Positions 25,341 to 34,313 of a DNA stretch of 40,818 nt are shown here, piece by piece. Source of the DNA: Pseudomonas sp. ICMP 561 (GTDB lineage Bacteria > Pseudomonadota > Gammaproteobacteria > Pseudomonadales > Pseudomonadaceae). The stretch spans positions 95,945-136,762 of the forward strand of contig NZ_LKBT01000010.1 in the NCBI RefSeq assembly GCF_002699985.1. Reading direction: 5' to 3'. The notes beneath the pieces were generated by a model that had not been told where the DNA came from, searched no databases, and worked only from the letters and a program-made list of their open reading frames with translations. Within the stretch, counting starts at the first letter, position 1. Each line of letters begins with the position of its first letter. A program made the position numbers and the translations under genes.

Positions 25341-25706
25341 TCAGCCGGCGAGTACCGCGTTCAGGGTTTTCATCAGGGTCTCTTCGTCCACCGGCTTGGT
25401 CAGGTAATCACGCGCGCCCTGACGTTTGCCCCAGACCTTGTCGGTTTCCTGATCCTTGGTGGTGATGATGATCACCGGGATCATGCTGGTGTCCGCGTCC
25501 TTGGTCAGTTGGCGGGTGGCCTGAAAACCATTGAGGCCGGGCATGACGATGTCCATCAGCACGGCGTCGGGCTTTTCCTGACGCGCCAGGGCAACGCCGT
25601 CGGCACCGTTTTCGGCCTTGAGGACTTCATGACCGTGCTTTTCCAGCATGCCGGTCAATTTGTACATTTCAGTCGGCGAGTCATCGACGATCAGAATTCG
25701 AGCCAT
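25341..25706 (-). CDS. pilH: PilH, single-domain response regulator
   Basis: 121 aa from the ATG at 25706 (MARILIVDDSPTEMYKLTGM), the length of P. aeruginosa PilH. Receiver-domain residues: acidic pair VDD at residues 7-9, phospho-acceptor aspartate in DAVLMDIVMPGLNGF near residue 52, threonine in VIIITTKDQ, and lysine in YLTKPVDEE. In the known system it opposes PilG by promoting PilT-driven retraction or acting as a phosphate sink. The in-frame extension to 25796 overlaps pilG and is rejected. It lies 49 bp after pilG. Confidence 0.95.
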   Translation of the reverse strand: MARILIVDDSPTEMYKLTGMLEKHGHEVLKAENGADGVALARQEKPDAVLMDIVMPGLNGFQATRQLTKDADTSMIPVIIITTKDQETDKVWGKRQGARDYLTKPVDEETLMKTLNAVLAG

Positions 25707-25755
25707 GGTGTTCCCCATAAGGATGAATGCCCGCTGCCCTTGTGGGCAGCAAGCG

Positions 25756-26166
25756 TCACGAAACTTGTTGTTCCACTGCAACGAACCCCGGCACATGCGC
25801 CTTGATCGCGCTGAGCAGCTCTTCCTTGCTAAACGGTTTGGTCAAAAACTGATCAGAGCCGACGATTCGTCCCTTGGCCTTGTCGAACAGGCCATCCTTG
25901 GACGAGAGCATGATCACCGGCGTCGATTTGAACGCCCGGTTGTTTTTGATCAACGCGCAGGTCTGATAGCCATCCAGACGCGGCATCATGATGTCGACGA
26001 AGATGATGCGCGGATGATTGTCGGCGATCTTGGCCAGCGCATCGAACCCGTCAATCGCGGTAATGACCTCGCAACCGACATTTCTCAGCAGCGTTTCGGC
26101 GGTGCGACGAATCGTCTTCGAATCGTCGATGACCATGACTTTCAGTGCTGATGAATGCTGTTCCAT
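25756..26166 (-). CDS. pilG: PilG, single-domain response regulator
   Basis: 136 aa (MEQHSSALKVMVIDDSKTIR). Receiver residues: VIDD near 12-15, phospho-acceptor in IIFVDIMMPRLDGY near residue 58, and lysine in FLTKPFSKEE. In P. aeruginosa PilG promotes pilus extension and cAMP signalling through ChpA-dependent phosphorylation. It is the first gene of the minus-strand run pilG-pilH-pilI-pilJ-chpA-chpC. It is divergent from gshB across a 259-bp gap in which I see no further gene. A GAAGAGC Shine-Dalgarno site precedes the ATG. Confidence 0.95.
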   Translation of the reverse strand: MEQHSSALKVMVIDDSKTIRRTAETLLRNVGCEVITAIDGFDALAKIADNHPRIIFVDIMMPRLDGYQTCALIKNNRAFKSTPVIMLSSKDGLFDKAKGRIVGSDQFLTKPFSKEELLSAIKAHVPGFVAVEQQVS

Positions 26167-26425
26167 ATCTGCTCTTCCATCGCCGCGGCGTAATTATGCG
26201 TGTTCAGCCCGGCACGGGAGCCTGATCGTACTGCCAGCTCCTGATTTACAGGGGCTGAAGGCCAAATGCCAAATTCAGGCGCCGAGCCTTTTTAGCACAC
26301 TCTCCAGACTCAATCCATAAAGGCGGCCGCCACATGCTTGCCTCTTGACCCGGAGCAAGCGGAGCGCCACCCTGACGCCTATTTCAAGGCCGACGCGGCC
26401 GTTATCGATCAGAGGATATTTGCCC

Positions 26426-27379
26426 ATGAGCGTTCGCCTAGGGATTGTCATGGACCCGATTGAGCGCATCTCCTATAAAAAGGACAGCTCACTGGCCATG
26501 CTGCTTGCCGCTCAGGAACGCGGCTGGTCGCTGTTCTACATGGAGCAGCAGGACCTGTATCAGAACGCAGGCCAGGCCCGCGCTCGCATGAAACCGCTGA
26601 AAGTTTTTGCCGACCCGACCAAATGGTTCGAGTTTGGTACCGAAGTGGACAGCGGTCTGGATGATCTGGACGTGATTCTGATGCGTAAGGATCCGCCATT
26701 CGACATGGAATTCGTCTACGCCACCTATTTGCTTGAACAAGCTGAGCGTGCTGGCGTACTGATCGTGAATAAGCCGCAGAGTCTGCGCGACTGCAACGAA
26801 AAGCTGTTCGCCACACAGTTCCCGCACCTGACGCCACCGACTTTGGTCAGCCGTCGTGCAGACATCCTGCGCGAGTTTGCCGCTGAGCACGGCGATGTGA
26901 TCCTCAAGCCGTTGGACGGCATGGGCGGCGCGTCGATCTTCCGCCATCGCGTGGGCGATCCGAACCTGTCGGTGATCCTCGAAACCCTGACTGCACATGG
27001 CACCCAGCAAATCATGGCGCAGGGCTATCTGCCTGCTATCAAGGACGGCGACAAACGCATCCTGATGGTCGACGGCGAACCTGTCCCGTATTGCCTGGCA
27101 CGTATCCCGGCGGCCGGTGAGACCCGTGGCAACCTGGCAGCAGGTGGTCGTGGCGAAGCGCGTCCGCTGACGGATAAGGATCGCTACGTCGCCGAACAGA
27201 TTGGCCCTACTCTGCGTGAAAAAGGCCTGATCTTCGTCGGCCTGGACGTGATCGGCGAGCATCTGACCGAAATCAACGTCACCAGCCCGACCTGTATTCG
27301 TGAAATCGATAATGCATTCGGCACCAACATTGGTGGGATGTTGATGGATGTGATCGAGAAGAAGCTGCAGGCCAGATAA
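26426..27379 (+). CDS. gshB: Glutathione synthetase
   Basis: 317 aa from the ATG at 26426 (MSVRLGIVMDPIERISYKKD), preceded by AGAGGATATTTGCCC. It joins gamma-glutamylcysteine and glycine using ATP, the second step of glutathione synthesis, in the cytoplasm. ATP-grasp features include LDVILMRKDPPFDMEFVYAT, GDVILKPLDGMGGASIFRHR (glycine-rich loop, about residues 153-172), DKRILMVDGEPVPYCLARIP and FVGLDVIGEHLTEINVTSPT. Length is normal. It lies in the conserved position between pilG and tonB3. Confidence 0.96.
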   Translation: MSVRLGIVMDPIERISYKKDSSLAMLLAAQERGWSLFYMEQQDLYQNAGQARARMKPLKVFADPTKWFEFGTEVDSGLDDLDVILMRKDPPFDMEFVYATYLLEQAERAGVLIVNKPQSLRDCNEKLFATQFPHLTPPTLVSRRADILREFAAEHGDVILKPLDGMGGASIFRHRVGDPNLSVILETLTAHGTQQIMAQGYLPAIKDGDKRILMVDGEPVPYCLARIPAAGETRGNLAAGGRGEARPLTDKDRYVAEQIGPTLREKGLIFVGLDVIGEHLTEINVTSPTCIREIDNAFGTNIGGMLMDVIEKKLQAR

Positions 27380-27398
27380 GTCTGTGGGAGCGCAATTT

Positions 27399-27490
27399 CT
27401 GTAGGAGTGAGCTTGCTCGCGATTCGATTTAACAGGCGATCAGGTCATTGACTGATATGACGCTATCGCGAGCAAGCTCACTCCTACAGG
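27399..27490. repeat. REP doublet between gshB and tonB3
   Basis: CTGTAGGAGTGAGCTTGCTC faces GAGCAAGCTCACTCCTACAG with perfect arms. It lies between two co-oriented genes and may act as the transcript 3' end of gshB. Confidence 0.9.
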
Positions 27491-27559
27491 GTTCGCGCCC
27501 GGTCTTGAGTTATGATGCGCGGCCTGAAGAATTCCGCCCCAAGAGACGCTAACCCGCTG

Positions 27560-28453
27560 ATGACTGCTGTCGATCTCCCATACGAACTTACCCAATCAGG
27601 CGTGCGCCCGGCGGATCGTCTGGGCTTTACCCTGTTGATTGCAGCGTTGATTCACGTGGCGATCATCCTTGGCGTGGGTTTCACTTACGTCAAACCGGAA
27701 CAGATCAGCCAGACGCTGGAAATCACCCTCGCCACGTTCAAAAGTGACACCAAACCCAAACAGGCCGACTTTCTGGCTCAAGACAATCAGGAAGGCAGCG
27801 GCACCCTGGACAAGGCGGAAATCCCCAAGACCACCGAGCTTGCGCCTTTTCAGGACACCAAGATCAATAAAGTGACCCCGCCTCCAGCCGCCAAACCTGT
27901 GCAAAAACAGGAGTCGGCGAAAACCGTGGTCGCCACAAAGGCCAAAACGCCTGAAAAGACTGTGGCCAAGCGTGAAGAGGTCAAACCGGACCCTACGCCA
28001 AAGGCCGCACCGGAATTCGACAGTTCGCAACTGAGCAGCGAAATCGCCAGCCTCGAAGCCGAGCTCTCCAACGAACAACAGCTTTACGCCAAGCGGCCAA
28101 AGATCCACCGCCTCAATGCCGCGTCGACCATGCGCGACAAAGGTGCCTGGTACAAAGACGACTGGCGCAAGAAAGTCGAGCGCGTCGGCAACCTGAATTA
28201 TCCGGAAGAAGCACGTCGCAAGCAGATCTACGGCAATTTGCGCCTGATGGTCTCGATCAATCGCGACGGCTCGCTGTACGAAATACTGGTGCTGGAGTCC
28301 TCCGGGCAGCCATTACTGGATCAGGCTGCACAGCGAATCGTGCGTCTGGCGGCGCCATTTGCGCCGTTCACCGGCGATCTGGCTGACATCGACCGGCTTG
28401 AAATCATCCGGACCTGGAAATTCGCCCGGGGCGACAAGCTTTCCAGTAACTGA
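27560..28453 (+). CDS. tonB3: TonB-family energy transducer (TonB3-like)
   Basis: 297 aa from the ATG at 27560 (MTAVDLPYELTQSGVRPADR). An in-frame ATG at 27512 would add 16 residues and cannot be excluded, since neither has a strong ribosome site. A single membrane anchor lies near residues 23-45 (FTLLIAALIHVAIILGVGFT). Then follow a Lys/Pro/Glu-rich periplasmic linker (PPPAAKPVQKQESAKTVVAT) and a C-terminal TonB-type domain (NLNYPEEARRKQIYGNLRLM, INRDGSLYEILVLESSGQPL). In P. aeruginosa TonB3 at this locus is needed for twitching motility and pilus assembly rather than iron uptake, which fits the pil genes nearby. Confidence 0.88.
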   Translation: MTAVDLPYELTQSGVRPADRLGFTLLIAALIHVAIILGVGFTYVKPEQISQTLEITLATFKSDTKPKQADFLAQDNQEGSGTLDKAEIPKTTELAPFQDTKINKVTPPPAAKPVQKQESAKTVVATKAKTPEKTVAKREEVKPDPTPKAAPEFDSSQLSSEIASLEAELSNEQQLYAKRPKIHRLNAASTMRDKGAWYKDDWRKKVERVGNLNYPEEARRKQIYGNLRLMVSINRDGSLYEILVLESSGQPLLDQAAQRIVRLAAPFAPFTGDLADIDRLEIIRTWKFARGDKLSSN

Positions 28454-28529
28454 TGGCTCCTTCACAAACCTGCGGACCTGTCAGAACTGCCAGTTGTCAG
28501 GCCCGCCGCGCGACGCCACACTAGGGCTC

Positions 28530-29099
28530 ATGAAAAACGTATCTGCGAGTTATCTCAAGCATCAATTCCTGATCGCCATGCCGCACATGGTGGACCCGAA
28601 CTTTGCGCAGACGCTGACTTACATCGTCGAGCACAACGCCAACGGAGCCATGGGGCTGGTCATCAACCGACCGCAAAGCCTCACGCTGGCGGATGTCCTT
28701 GAACAATTGCGCCCCGAGCTCCCCGCTCCCGTGCGTTGCCAGGAAATAGCGATACACACCGGCGGTCCGGTTCAGACCGACCGCGGTTTCGTGCTGCACC
28801 CCCGCGGGCAGGTCTTTCAGGCCACCGTCGAGCTCGGCGACCTGGCGCTTTCCACTTCTCAGGATGTGCTGTTTTCCATCGCAGACGGCTACGGACCTGA
28901 TCAAAATGTGATCACTCTGGGTTACGCCGGATGGGATGCAGGCCAACTGGAAGCTGAAATGGCTGCCAATGCGTGGCTAACCTGCCCGTTCGATCCTGCC
29001 ATTCTCTTTGACGTCGACAGTGACCAGCGTCGGGATGCCGCCGCCGCGCGCCTGGGCGTAAACCTGAACCTGCTCACCAGCCAGGCAGGCCACGCCTGA
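28530..29099 (+). CDS. yqgE: YqgE/AlgH family (UPF0301) protein
   Basis: 189 aa from the ATG at 28530 (MKNVSASYLKHQFLIAMPHM). Family hallmarks: FLIAMPHMVDPNFAQTLTYI, GAMGLVINRPQSLTLADVLE, IHTGGPVQTDRGFVLHPRGQ and GYAGWDAGQLEAEMAANAWL. The AlgH name comes from an alginate phenotype in P. aeruginosa; the molecular function is still unclear. Its stop overlaps the ruvX start by one base (TGATG), so the two are translated together, a pairing conserved in many gamma-proteobacteria. ORF sequence upstream of 28530 overlaps tonB3 and lacks homology. Confidence 0.93.
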   Translation: MKNVSASYLKHQFLIAMPHMVDPNFAQTLTYIVEHNANGAMGLVINRPQSLTLADVLEQLRPELPAPVRCQEIAIHTGGPVQTDRGFVLHPRGQVFQATVELGDLALSTSQDVLFSIADGYGPDQNVITLGYAGWDAGQLEAEMAANAWLTCPFDPAILFDVDSDQRRDAAAARLGVNLNLLTSQAGHA

Positions 29100-29542
29100 T
29101 GCCCGCACTGCGCTTACTACTGGGTTTCGATTACGGCACCAAACAGATCGGCGTTGCGGTGGGCCAAGTGATTACCGGTCAAGCCCGCGACCTGTGCACC
29201 CTCAAGGCCCAGCAAGGCGTGCCGGACTGGAGCCAGATCGAAGCACTGATCCGCGAATGGAAACCCGACGCCATCGTCGTCGGCCTGCCGCTGAACATGG
29301 ATGGCACGCCCAGCGACATGAGCGTCAAGGCCGAGAAGTTTTCCCGTCGGATCAACGGTCGCTTCAATCTGCCGGTTTATACCCATGACGAACGCCTGAC
29401 GACCTTCGAGGCCAAGGGCGAGCGCATGAGTCGTGGCGGTCAGCGCGGTAGCAGTTACAAAGACAACCCGGTCGATGCCATCGCCGCCATGCTCCTGTTG
29501 CAGGGCTGGATGGATGCAAACGCTGAGCTGTTCAGTGCCTGA
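29099..29542 (+). CDS. ruvX: RuvX/YqgF, Holliday-junction resolvase-like nuclease
   Basis: 147 aa. RNase-H-fold nuclease of the YqgF family, implicated in processing the 5' end of pre-16S rRNA and possibly in junction resolution. Active-site acidic residues are visible: LLLGFDYGTKQIGVAVG (Asp10), DAIVVGLPLNMDGTPSDMS, THDERLTTFEAKG (glutamate of DERLTT) and NPVDAIAAMLLLQGWMD (C-terminal aspartate). Its ATG overlaps the yqgE stop. Confidence 0.94.
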   Translation: MPALRLLLGFDYGTKQIGVAVGQVITGQARDLCTLKAQQGVPDWSQIEALIREWKPDAIVVGLPLNMDGTPSDMSVKAEKFSRRINGRFNLPVYTHDERLTTFEAKGERMSRGGQRGSSYKDNPVDAIAAMLLLQGWMDANAELFSA

Positions 29543-29594
29543 CACATTTAGCCTGTATAGGGCTTAGCGGTAACAATCTGAATTTTCGTTTCCG

Positions 29595-29622
29595 CCCGAG
29601 CCAGGCCTTGCCTCGGCTCGGG
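29595..29622 (+). promoter_or_regulatory. Stem-loop just upstream of pyrR
   Basis: CCCGAGCC...GGCTCGGG forms an 8-bp stem, with an inner AGG/CCT extension and a small loop, 19 bp before the pyrR start codon. It has no U-run. It may be a weak ruvX terminator or a leader structure affecting pyrR-pyrB translation. Confidence 0.45.
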
Positions 29623-29641
29623 TACTTTCAGGAGCAACTTC

Positions 29642-30154
29642 ATGAACCTGCCGAACCCCGCCGAACTGATTCGTCAGATGGCCACTGACCTGAACGCGCA
29701 CCTCAACAAGCGCGGTGTCAGCGAACCTCGTTTCATCGGCATTCGCACTGGCGGCGTATGGGTCGCGCAGGAATTGCTCAAGACAATGGGTCGCGACGAA
29801 CCGATGGGCACACTGGACGTTTCCTTCTACCGCGACGACTTCAGCCAGAACGGCCTGCACCCACAAGTGCGCCCTTCCGAGCTGCCGTTCGAAATCGAAG
29901 GCCAGCACCTGGTGCTGATCGATGACGTACTGATGAGTGGCCGCACAATTCGCGCCGCGCTCAACGAACTGTTCGACTACGGTCGCCCGGCCAGCGTAAC
30001 GCTGGTGTGCCTGCTGGACCTGGACGCTGGCGAACTGCCGATCAGCCCGGACGTGGTTGGCGCGACGTTGACGCTGGCCGCCAACGAGCGGGTCAAGCTG
30101 AGCGGTCCTGCGCCGCTGGCCCTTGAGATCCAAGACCTGTCCACCGCCCTTTAA
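29642..30154 (+). CDS. pyrR: PyrR, pyrimidine operon regulatory protein / uracil phosphoribosyltransferase-like
   Basis: 170 aa ([20 protein letters not shown]), preceded by AGGAGCAACTTC. It is a type I phosphoribosyltransferase fold with the PRPP-binding loop [20 protein letters not shown] near residues 95-114 and [20 protein letters not shown] earlier. In Bacillus PyrR is an RNA-binding attenuation protein; in Pseudomonas it stands before pyrB and has been implicated in pyr regulation, with the mechanism less clear. The pyrB start lies 24 bp after its stop. Confidence 0.94.
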   Translation: MNLPNPAELIRQMATDLNAHLNKRGVSEPRFIGIRTGGVWVAQELLKTMGRDEPMGTLDVSFYRDDFSQNGLHPQVRPSELPFEIEGQHLVLIDDVLMSGRTIRAALNELFDYGRPASVTLVCLLDLDAGELPISPDVVGATLTLAANERVKLSGPAPLALEIQDLSTAL

Positions 30155-30178
30155 CCGCCCTTGAAAGAGTCCTTTGCG

Positions 30179-31183
30179 ATGACGCCCCTCGACGCCAAGC
30201 GCCCGCTGCAGCTCAACCATCAAGGTCAGCTGCGCCATTTCCTGTCACTCGACGGCTTGCCTCGCGAGCTGCTCACTGAAATTCTCGACACCGCTGACTC
30301 CTTTCTGGAAGTCGGCGCCCGGGCGGTGAAAAAAGTCCCGCTGCTGCGCGGCAAGACCGTGTGCAACGTGTTCTTCGAGAACTCCACGCGCACCCGCACC
30401 ACCTTTGAACTGGCGGCACAGCGGTTGTCGGCGGACGTGATCACTCTCAACGTGTCCACGTCCTCGACCAGCAAGGGCGAGACACTGTTCGACACCCTGC
30501 GCAACCTTGAGGCCATGGCTGCCGACATGTTCGTCGTGCGGCATGGCGACTCGGGCGCGGCGCATTTCATTGCCGAGCATGTCTGCCCGGAAGTGGCGAT
30601 CATCAACGGCGGCGACGGCCGTCACGCGCACCCGACCCAAGGCATGCTCGACATGCTGACGATTCGTCGGCACAAAGGCGGCTTCGAAAACCTGTCCGTA
30701 GCCATCGTCGGCGACATCCTGCACTCGCGGGTGGCGCGCTCCAACATGATCGCCCTCAAAGCACTGGGCTGCCCGGACATCCGGGTGATCGGCCCGAAAA
30801 CCTTGTTACCGGTCGGCGTCGAGCAATACGGCGTGAAGGTTTACACCGACCTGAACGAAGGCCTGAAAGATGTCGACGTGGTGATCATGCTGCGCCTGCA
30901 ACGCGAACGCATGCAGGGCGGCCTGTTGCCGAGCGAGGGCGAGTTCTATCGCCTGTTCGGCCTGACCACCGCACGTCTGGCCGGTGCCAAGCCGGACTGC
31001 ATCGTCATGCACCCCGGCCCGATCAACCGCGGCGTGGAAATCGAATCGGCAGTGGCCGACGGCGCGCATTCGGTGATCCTCAATCAAGTGACCTACGGCA
31101 TCGCCGTGCGCATGGCCGTGTTGTCCATGGCCATGAGCGGACAGACCGCGCAACGACAATTCGAACAGGAGAACGCCCAGTGA
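30179..31183 (+). CDS. pyrB: Aspartate carbamoyltransferase catalytic subunit
   Basis: 334 aa from the ATG at 30179 ([20 protein letters not shown]), the known length in Pseudomonas, preceded by GAAAGAG. It condenses carbamoyl phosphate and aspartate in pyrimidine synthesis. Motifs: [20 protein letters not shown] (carbamoyl-phosphate site), [54 protein letters not shown] and [14 protein letters not shown]. The N-terminal extension of about 15 residues before LRHFLSL is the part that in pseudomonads carries nucleotide-effector control. Its stop overlaps the pyrC' GTG start by 3 bp, in keeping with equimolar assembly. Confidence 0.96.
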   Translation: MTPLDAKRPLQLNHQGQLRHFLSLDGLPRELLTEILDTADSFLEVGARAVKKVPLLRGKTVCNVFFENSTRTRTTFELAAQRLSADVITLNVSTSSTSKGETLFDTLRNLEAMAADMFVVRHGDSGAAHFIAEHVCPEVAIINGGDGRHAHPTQGMLDMLTIRRHKGGFENLSVAIVGDILHSRVARSNMIALKALGCPDIRVIGPKTLLPVGVEQYGVKVYTDLNEGLKDVDVVIMLRLQRERMQGGLLPSEGEFYRLFGLTTARLAGAKPDCIVMHPGPINRGVEIESAVADGAHSVILNQVTYGIAVRMAVLSMAMSGQTAQRQFEQENAQ

Positions 31184-32451
31184 AGCTCAGCATCCTCGGC
31201 GCTCGCGTCATCGACCCCAACAGCGGTCTGGACCAAATTACCGACCTGCACCTGGAAGCCTGCAAGATTCTCGCAATCGGCGATGCGCCAGCCGGTTTCG
31301 AGCCGGTACAGACCATCGACGCCACCGGCTTGATCGCCGCTCCCGGCCTTGTTGACCTGAACGTCGCCCTGCGCGAACCGGGTTACAGCCGCAAAGGCAC
31401 GATTGCCAGCGAGACCCGCGCTGCCGCAGCCGGTGGCGTGACCAGCCTGTGCTGCCCGCCGCGCACCAAGCCGATTCTGGATACCTCGGCCGTCGCCGAG
31501 CTGATCCTGGACCGTGCTCGTGAAGCCGGGCACAGCAAGGTGTTTCCGATTGGCGCCCTCAGCAAGGGCCTGGAAGGCGAACAACTGGCTGAACTGGTCG
31601 CGTTGCGCGATGTGGGCTGCGTCGCCTTCGGCAACGGCCTGGAGAGCTTTCGCAACACTCGCACCCTGTGCCGTGCGCTGGAGTACGCGGCAACGTTCGA
31701 TCTGACGGTTATTTTCAACTCTCAGGACCGCGACCTGGCCGAAGGTGGCCTGGCGCACGAAGGCCCGACCGCCAGCTTCCTGGGTTTGGCAGGCATTCCT
31801 GAAACCGCTGAAACCGTGGCATTGGCCCGCGACTTGTTACTGGTCGAGCAAAGCGGCGTGCGCGCGCACTTCAGCCAACTGACCAGTGCTCGCGGCGCAG
31901 CGCTGATCGCGCAGGCGCAGGCGCGCGGCTTGAAGGTCACGGCTGACGTGGCGCTGTATCAGTTGATTCTGACCGACGAAGCGCTGATCGATTTCTCCAG
32001 CCTGTATCACGTACAACCGCCACTGCGTACCCGCGCGGATCGTGACGGCCTGCGTGAAGCGGTCAAATCGGGGGTTATCAGCGCAATCTCCAGCCATCAC
32101 CAGCCGCACGAACGCGACGCTAAGCTGGCACCGTTCGGCGCGACCGAACCGGGCATCAGCAGCGTCGAATTGCTGCTGCCATTAGCGATGACGCTGGTTG
32201 AAGATGGCTTGCTGGACGTACCAACCCTGATCGCCCGCCTGAGCAGCGGCCCGGCGGCGGCATTGCGCCTGCCTGCCGGACAACTGAGCGCGGGGTCGCC
32301 TGCCGATATCGTTCTGTTCGACCCAGCGGCATCAACGGTTGCCGGTGAAAACTGGCTGTCCAAAGGCGAAAACTGCCCGTTCCTCGGCCACTGCCTGCCA
32401 AGCGCAGTGCGGTACACGATTGTGGATGGACGGATTACACATACTGGGTAG
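31180..32451 (+). CDS. pyrC': PyrC', non-catalytic dihydroorotase-like subunit of ATCase
   Basis: 423 aa from a GTG start overlapping the pyrB stop (GTGA). It has the amidohydrolase fold of dihydroorotase, but the metal-binding HxH after the first strand is replaced: [20 protein letters not shown] has N and A where active enzymes have DxHxHLREPG. This agrees with the known Pseudomonas pseudo-dihydroorotase, which has no activity of its own and is needed for the PyrB dodecamer. Later parts ([35 protein letters not shown]) keep the family shape. The final 120 bp have a second, 91% identical copy at 34011-34130, and its end here (HTG) differs from that copy (HTD). Confidence 0.93.
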   Translation: MKLSILGARVIDPNSGLDQITDLHLEACKILAIGDAPAGFEPVQTIDATGLIAAPGLVDLNVALREPGYSRKGTIASETRAAAAGGVTSLCCPPRTKPILDTSAVAELILDRAREAGHSKVFPIGALSKGLEGEQLAELVALRDVGCVAFGNGLESFRNTRTLCRALEYAATFDLTVIFNSQDRDLAEGGLAHEGPTASFLGLAGIPETAETVALARDLLLVEQSGVRAHFSQLTSARGAALIAQAQARGLKVTADVALYQLILTDEALIDFSSLYHVQPPLRTRADRDGLREAVKSGVISAISSHHQPHERDAKLAPFGATEPGISSVELLLPLAMTLVEDGLLDVPTLIARLSSGPAAALRLPAGQLSAGSPADIVLFDPAASTVAGENWLSKGENCPFLGHCLPSAVRYTIVDGRITHTG

Positions 32452-32457
32452 CACGGC

Positions 32458-32484
32458 AGCCCGCTGCACGCCGTGCAGCGGGCT
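32458..32484. terminator. Strong hairpin between pyrC' and the delta-60-repeat gene
   Basis: AGCCCGCTGCAC-GCC-GTGCAGCGGGCT is a perfect 12-bp stem with a 3-nt loop, 6 bp after the pyrC' stop and 15 bp from the end of the converging gene. There is no long U-run on either strand, so it may act as a weak two-way terminator or an mRNA 3'-end stabiliser. Confidence 0.65.
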
Positions 32485-32499
32485 TAGCTAATAAGTGGA

Positions 32500-33828
32500 T
32501 TAATCATTTAAATAACGCAATAACAACCCCCTATTGAAACTAGTCCCATTGAGACCCACCACGATTTTCCCATCCGCTTGCAATTGAATTTCGGTAGGAG
32601 GTTCATTATAGCCTCCTACAAATGTTTCGACGCGACCCTCTACTCCAAAGCTCGAATCCAATATTCCATCTAGCCTATAACGTGTCACATACATATAGGA
32701 GTCGCCGATGCTCTCTGACTTCGGCTGAGAACGACCCATGACCAATAGACGACCATCAGCTTGAAATATCGCCGACATCCATTGTACCCAGTAATCATCA
32801 TTAATAGGCGTTTCGACTACCTCACCATTACTGAACGAAGGATCAGGAACACCATCGGCCGTAATACCCATTATGAATCCTGAGCTGTCCAAATCAGAAA
32901 AGTCCGAACTGATAACACCCGCCAAAGCGAGAGAGCCATCCAGCCTCATTGCGATGGTGCTTATCTCTACTTTTTTACCAAGAACTATAACCTCCAAAAA
33001 ACCTGCATCTCCTGGTCCAAAGCTGTTGTCTGGACGCCCCCGAGAATCAAACCGGTACAATCTACCCGTGGCGGAACCGTCCTGCGGACTGGTTGTATAC
33101 CCAGCCAAAACAATACCTCCATCAGGCTGGATCACAAAATCAGTTCCACGCATCGATTTGCCCTGCACGGATATGTCCAGTATGCCTTGGTTCCCAAATG
33201 ACAGGTCCCAATCACCTTGCATGGTAAGCCGAAAAATCACAACGCTCTCAATGTTTCCCGGATCGCGCGTCCCTGTAACGCTACCGTAGATAAACCCGTC
33301 AGCGAGGACCTGCAGTGCGCCCACATTAAATACAAGCCCCCTATAACCCTCAGCGGTAAGGTCGTATCTCCTGATCCCGTTTAACCCAAACTCGGTATCA
33401 AGCTCTCCCGTGTCAAGAAAACGGACGACAATCAATTCAGGATCAGCCTCTACTCGGCTGCTTGCGTCTAACTCCAACATCACCACCTTGCCGTCGCCCT
33501 GTATAACGACTTTAGAAGGCAAACTTATTTTCGAGCCTTCTGAAAAAGTACCAGTTACAACACCATCATTCCCAAATCTTATATCGCGCGCCCCCCCTGC
33601 CTCCAACCGGCCCAGACAATAAAAATCCTGACCAGTATCAAAGTCCGAGAAGTATCCAGACACATACATTTGACCATTTGAAGCTGGAGCTATAGAGGCA
33701 AAGAACACATCCATCAGTGACCAGTCAAACGCCTTCCAGATCTCAACGCGCCCAGGTTCAAAATCAGTCTGAGAAAAATCTGGATCCAAATCACCTGCCA
33801 TACTAATACCCATAGTAACGTCGCTCAT
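32500..33828 (-). CDS. Delta-60-repeat (beta-propeller-like) protein, copy 1
   Basis: 442 aa, preceded by a good AAGGAGCGTTTTC site. It is built from about seven repeats of roughly 55-60 residues. Each repeat has a 'LDxxFGxxGxxxx' unit (GDLDPDFSQTDFEPG, GARDIRFGNDGVVTG, ELDTEFGLNGIRRYD, DWDLSFGNQGILDIS, RPDNSFGPGDAGFLE, ILDSSFGVEGRVETF) followed by a 'xxxQxDGKIVVxG' strand pair (VIQGDGKVVMLE, VIQPDGGIVLAGYT, QLQADGKIVVGLNG). This is the delta-60 repeat family (DUF5122 type). There is no obvious signal peptide or membrane segment. Codon use and base composition are clearly AT-richer than the flanking genes, suggesting transfer. Function unknown; related tandem-repeat proteins are often secreted or surface-exposed, but nothing here proves that. 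Confidence 0.82.
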   Translation of the reverse strand: MSDVTMGISMAGDLDPDFSQTDFEPGRVEIWKAFDWSLMDVFFASIAPASNGQMYVSGYFSDFDTGQDFYCLGRLEAGGARDIRFGNDGVVTGTFSEGSKISLPSKVVIQGDGKVVMLELDASSRVEADPELIVVRFLDTGELDTEFGLNGIRRYDLTAEGYRGLVFNVGALQVLADGFIYGSVTGTRDPGNIESVVIFRLTMQGDWDLSFGNQGILDISVQGKSMRGTDFVIQPDGGIVLAGYTTSPQDGSATGRLYRFDSRGRPDNSFGPGDAGFLEVIVLGKKVEISTIAMRLDGSLALAGVISSDFSDLDSSGFIMGITADGVPDPSFSNGEVVETPINDDYWVQWMSAIFQADGRLLVMGRSQPKSESIGDSYMYVTRYRLDGILDSSFGVEGRVETFVGGYNEPPTEIQLQADGKIVVGLNGTSFNRGLLLRYLND

Positions 33829-34010
33829 GAAAACGCTCCTTGTCGACTACACCCACGTTGGTTTTCGGGCTAGGAGGGTGCACGACAGATATCACTGTCC
33901 AGGCGGACTTACAGATTACTTAATTATAAAAAACACTCAACTTTAGATTAGAAATAAGAATACATTTTTGATTCCAAATTCAACCAAAAAGGCTGTTTGA
34001 TCAAGCAACC

Positions 34011-34130
34011 TCAACGGTTGCCGGAGAGACCTGGCTGTCCAGAGGCGAAAACTGCCCGTTCCTCGGCCACTGCCTGCCGAGCGCAGTGCGCTACACGATT
34101 GTGGATGGACGGATTACCCATACCGATTAA
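34011..34130 (+). pseudogene. Second copy of the 3' end of pyrC'
   Basis: These 120 bp align without gaps to the last 120 bp of pyrC' (32332-32451), with 11 mismatches by my count. The translated end reads ...[16 protein letters not shown] and stops with TAA, whereas pyrC' ends ITHTG with TAG. It lies on the same strand as pyrC', behind the first delta-60-repeat gene. It has no start codon and is a remnant created when the block between the two copies was inserted. Confidence 0.9.
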
Positions 34131-34313
34131 AACGCGGTAGCACCGCTCCCTAGGTCCAATGCAATATCCAATAATATTAGCGCGATGACCTGGGACCGGC
34201 CTCGCCGGGAAGAGGCCAGTACATTCAGAGCATCTGTATCGTCAGGAATGCTGTCTTCCCGGCTGAAGCCAGCGAGATCACAGCACAATGGACGCCACCT
34301 GCCCCCCTCATGC
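34131..34313. other. Non-coding spacer between the pyrC' remnant and delta-60 copy 2
   Basis: I see no convincing gene here. A 96-codon minus-strand ORF (34127-34417) overlaps the end of copy 2 and has no family resemblance. A loose inverted pair CCGGGAAGAGG / CTTCCCGG (about 34207-34265) could be a transcript end for copy 2. Confidence 0.4.

Noticed and set aside
29595..29622. Classical PyrR-binding attenuator before pyrR
   Set aside because: Only a single stem-loop without a U-run or an alternative anti-terminator pairing is visible. I list it only as a stem-loop.
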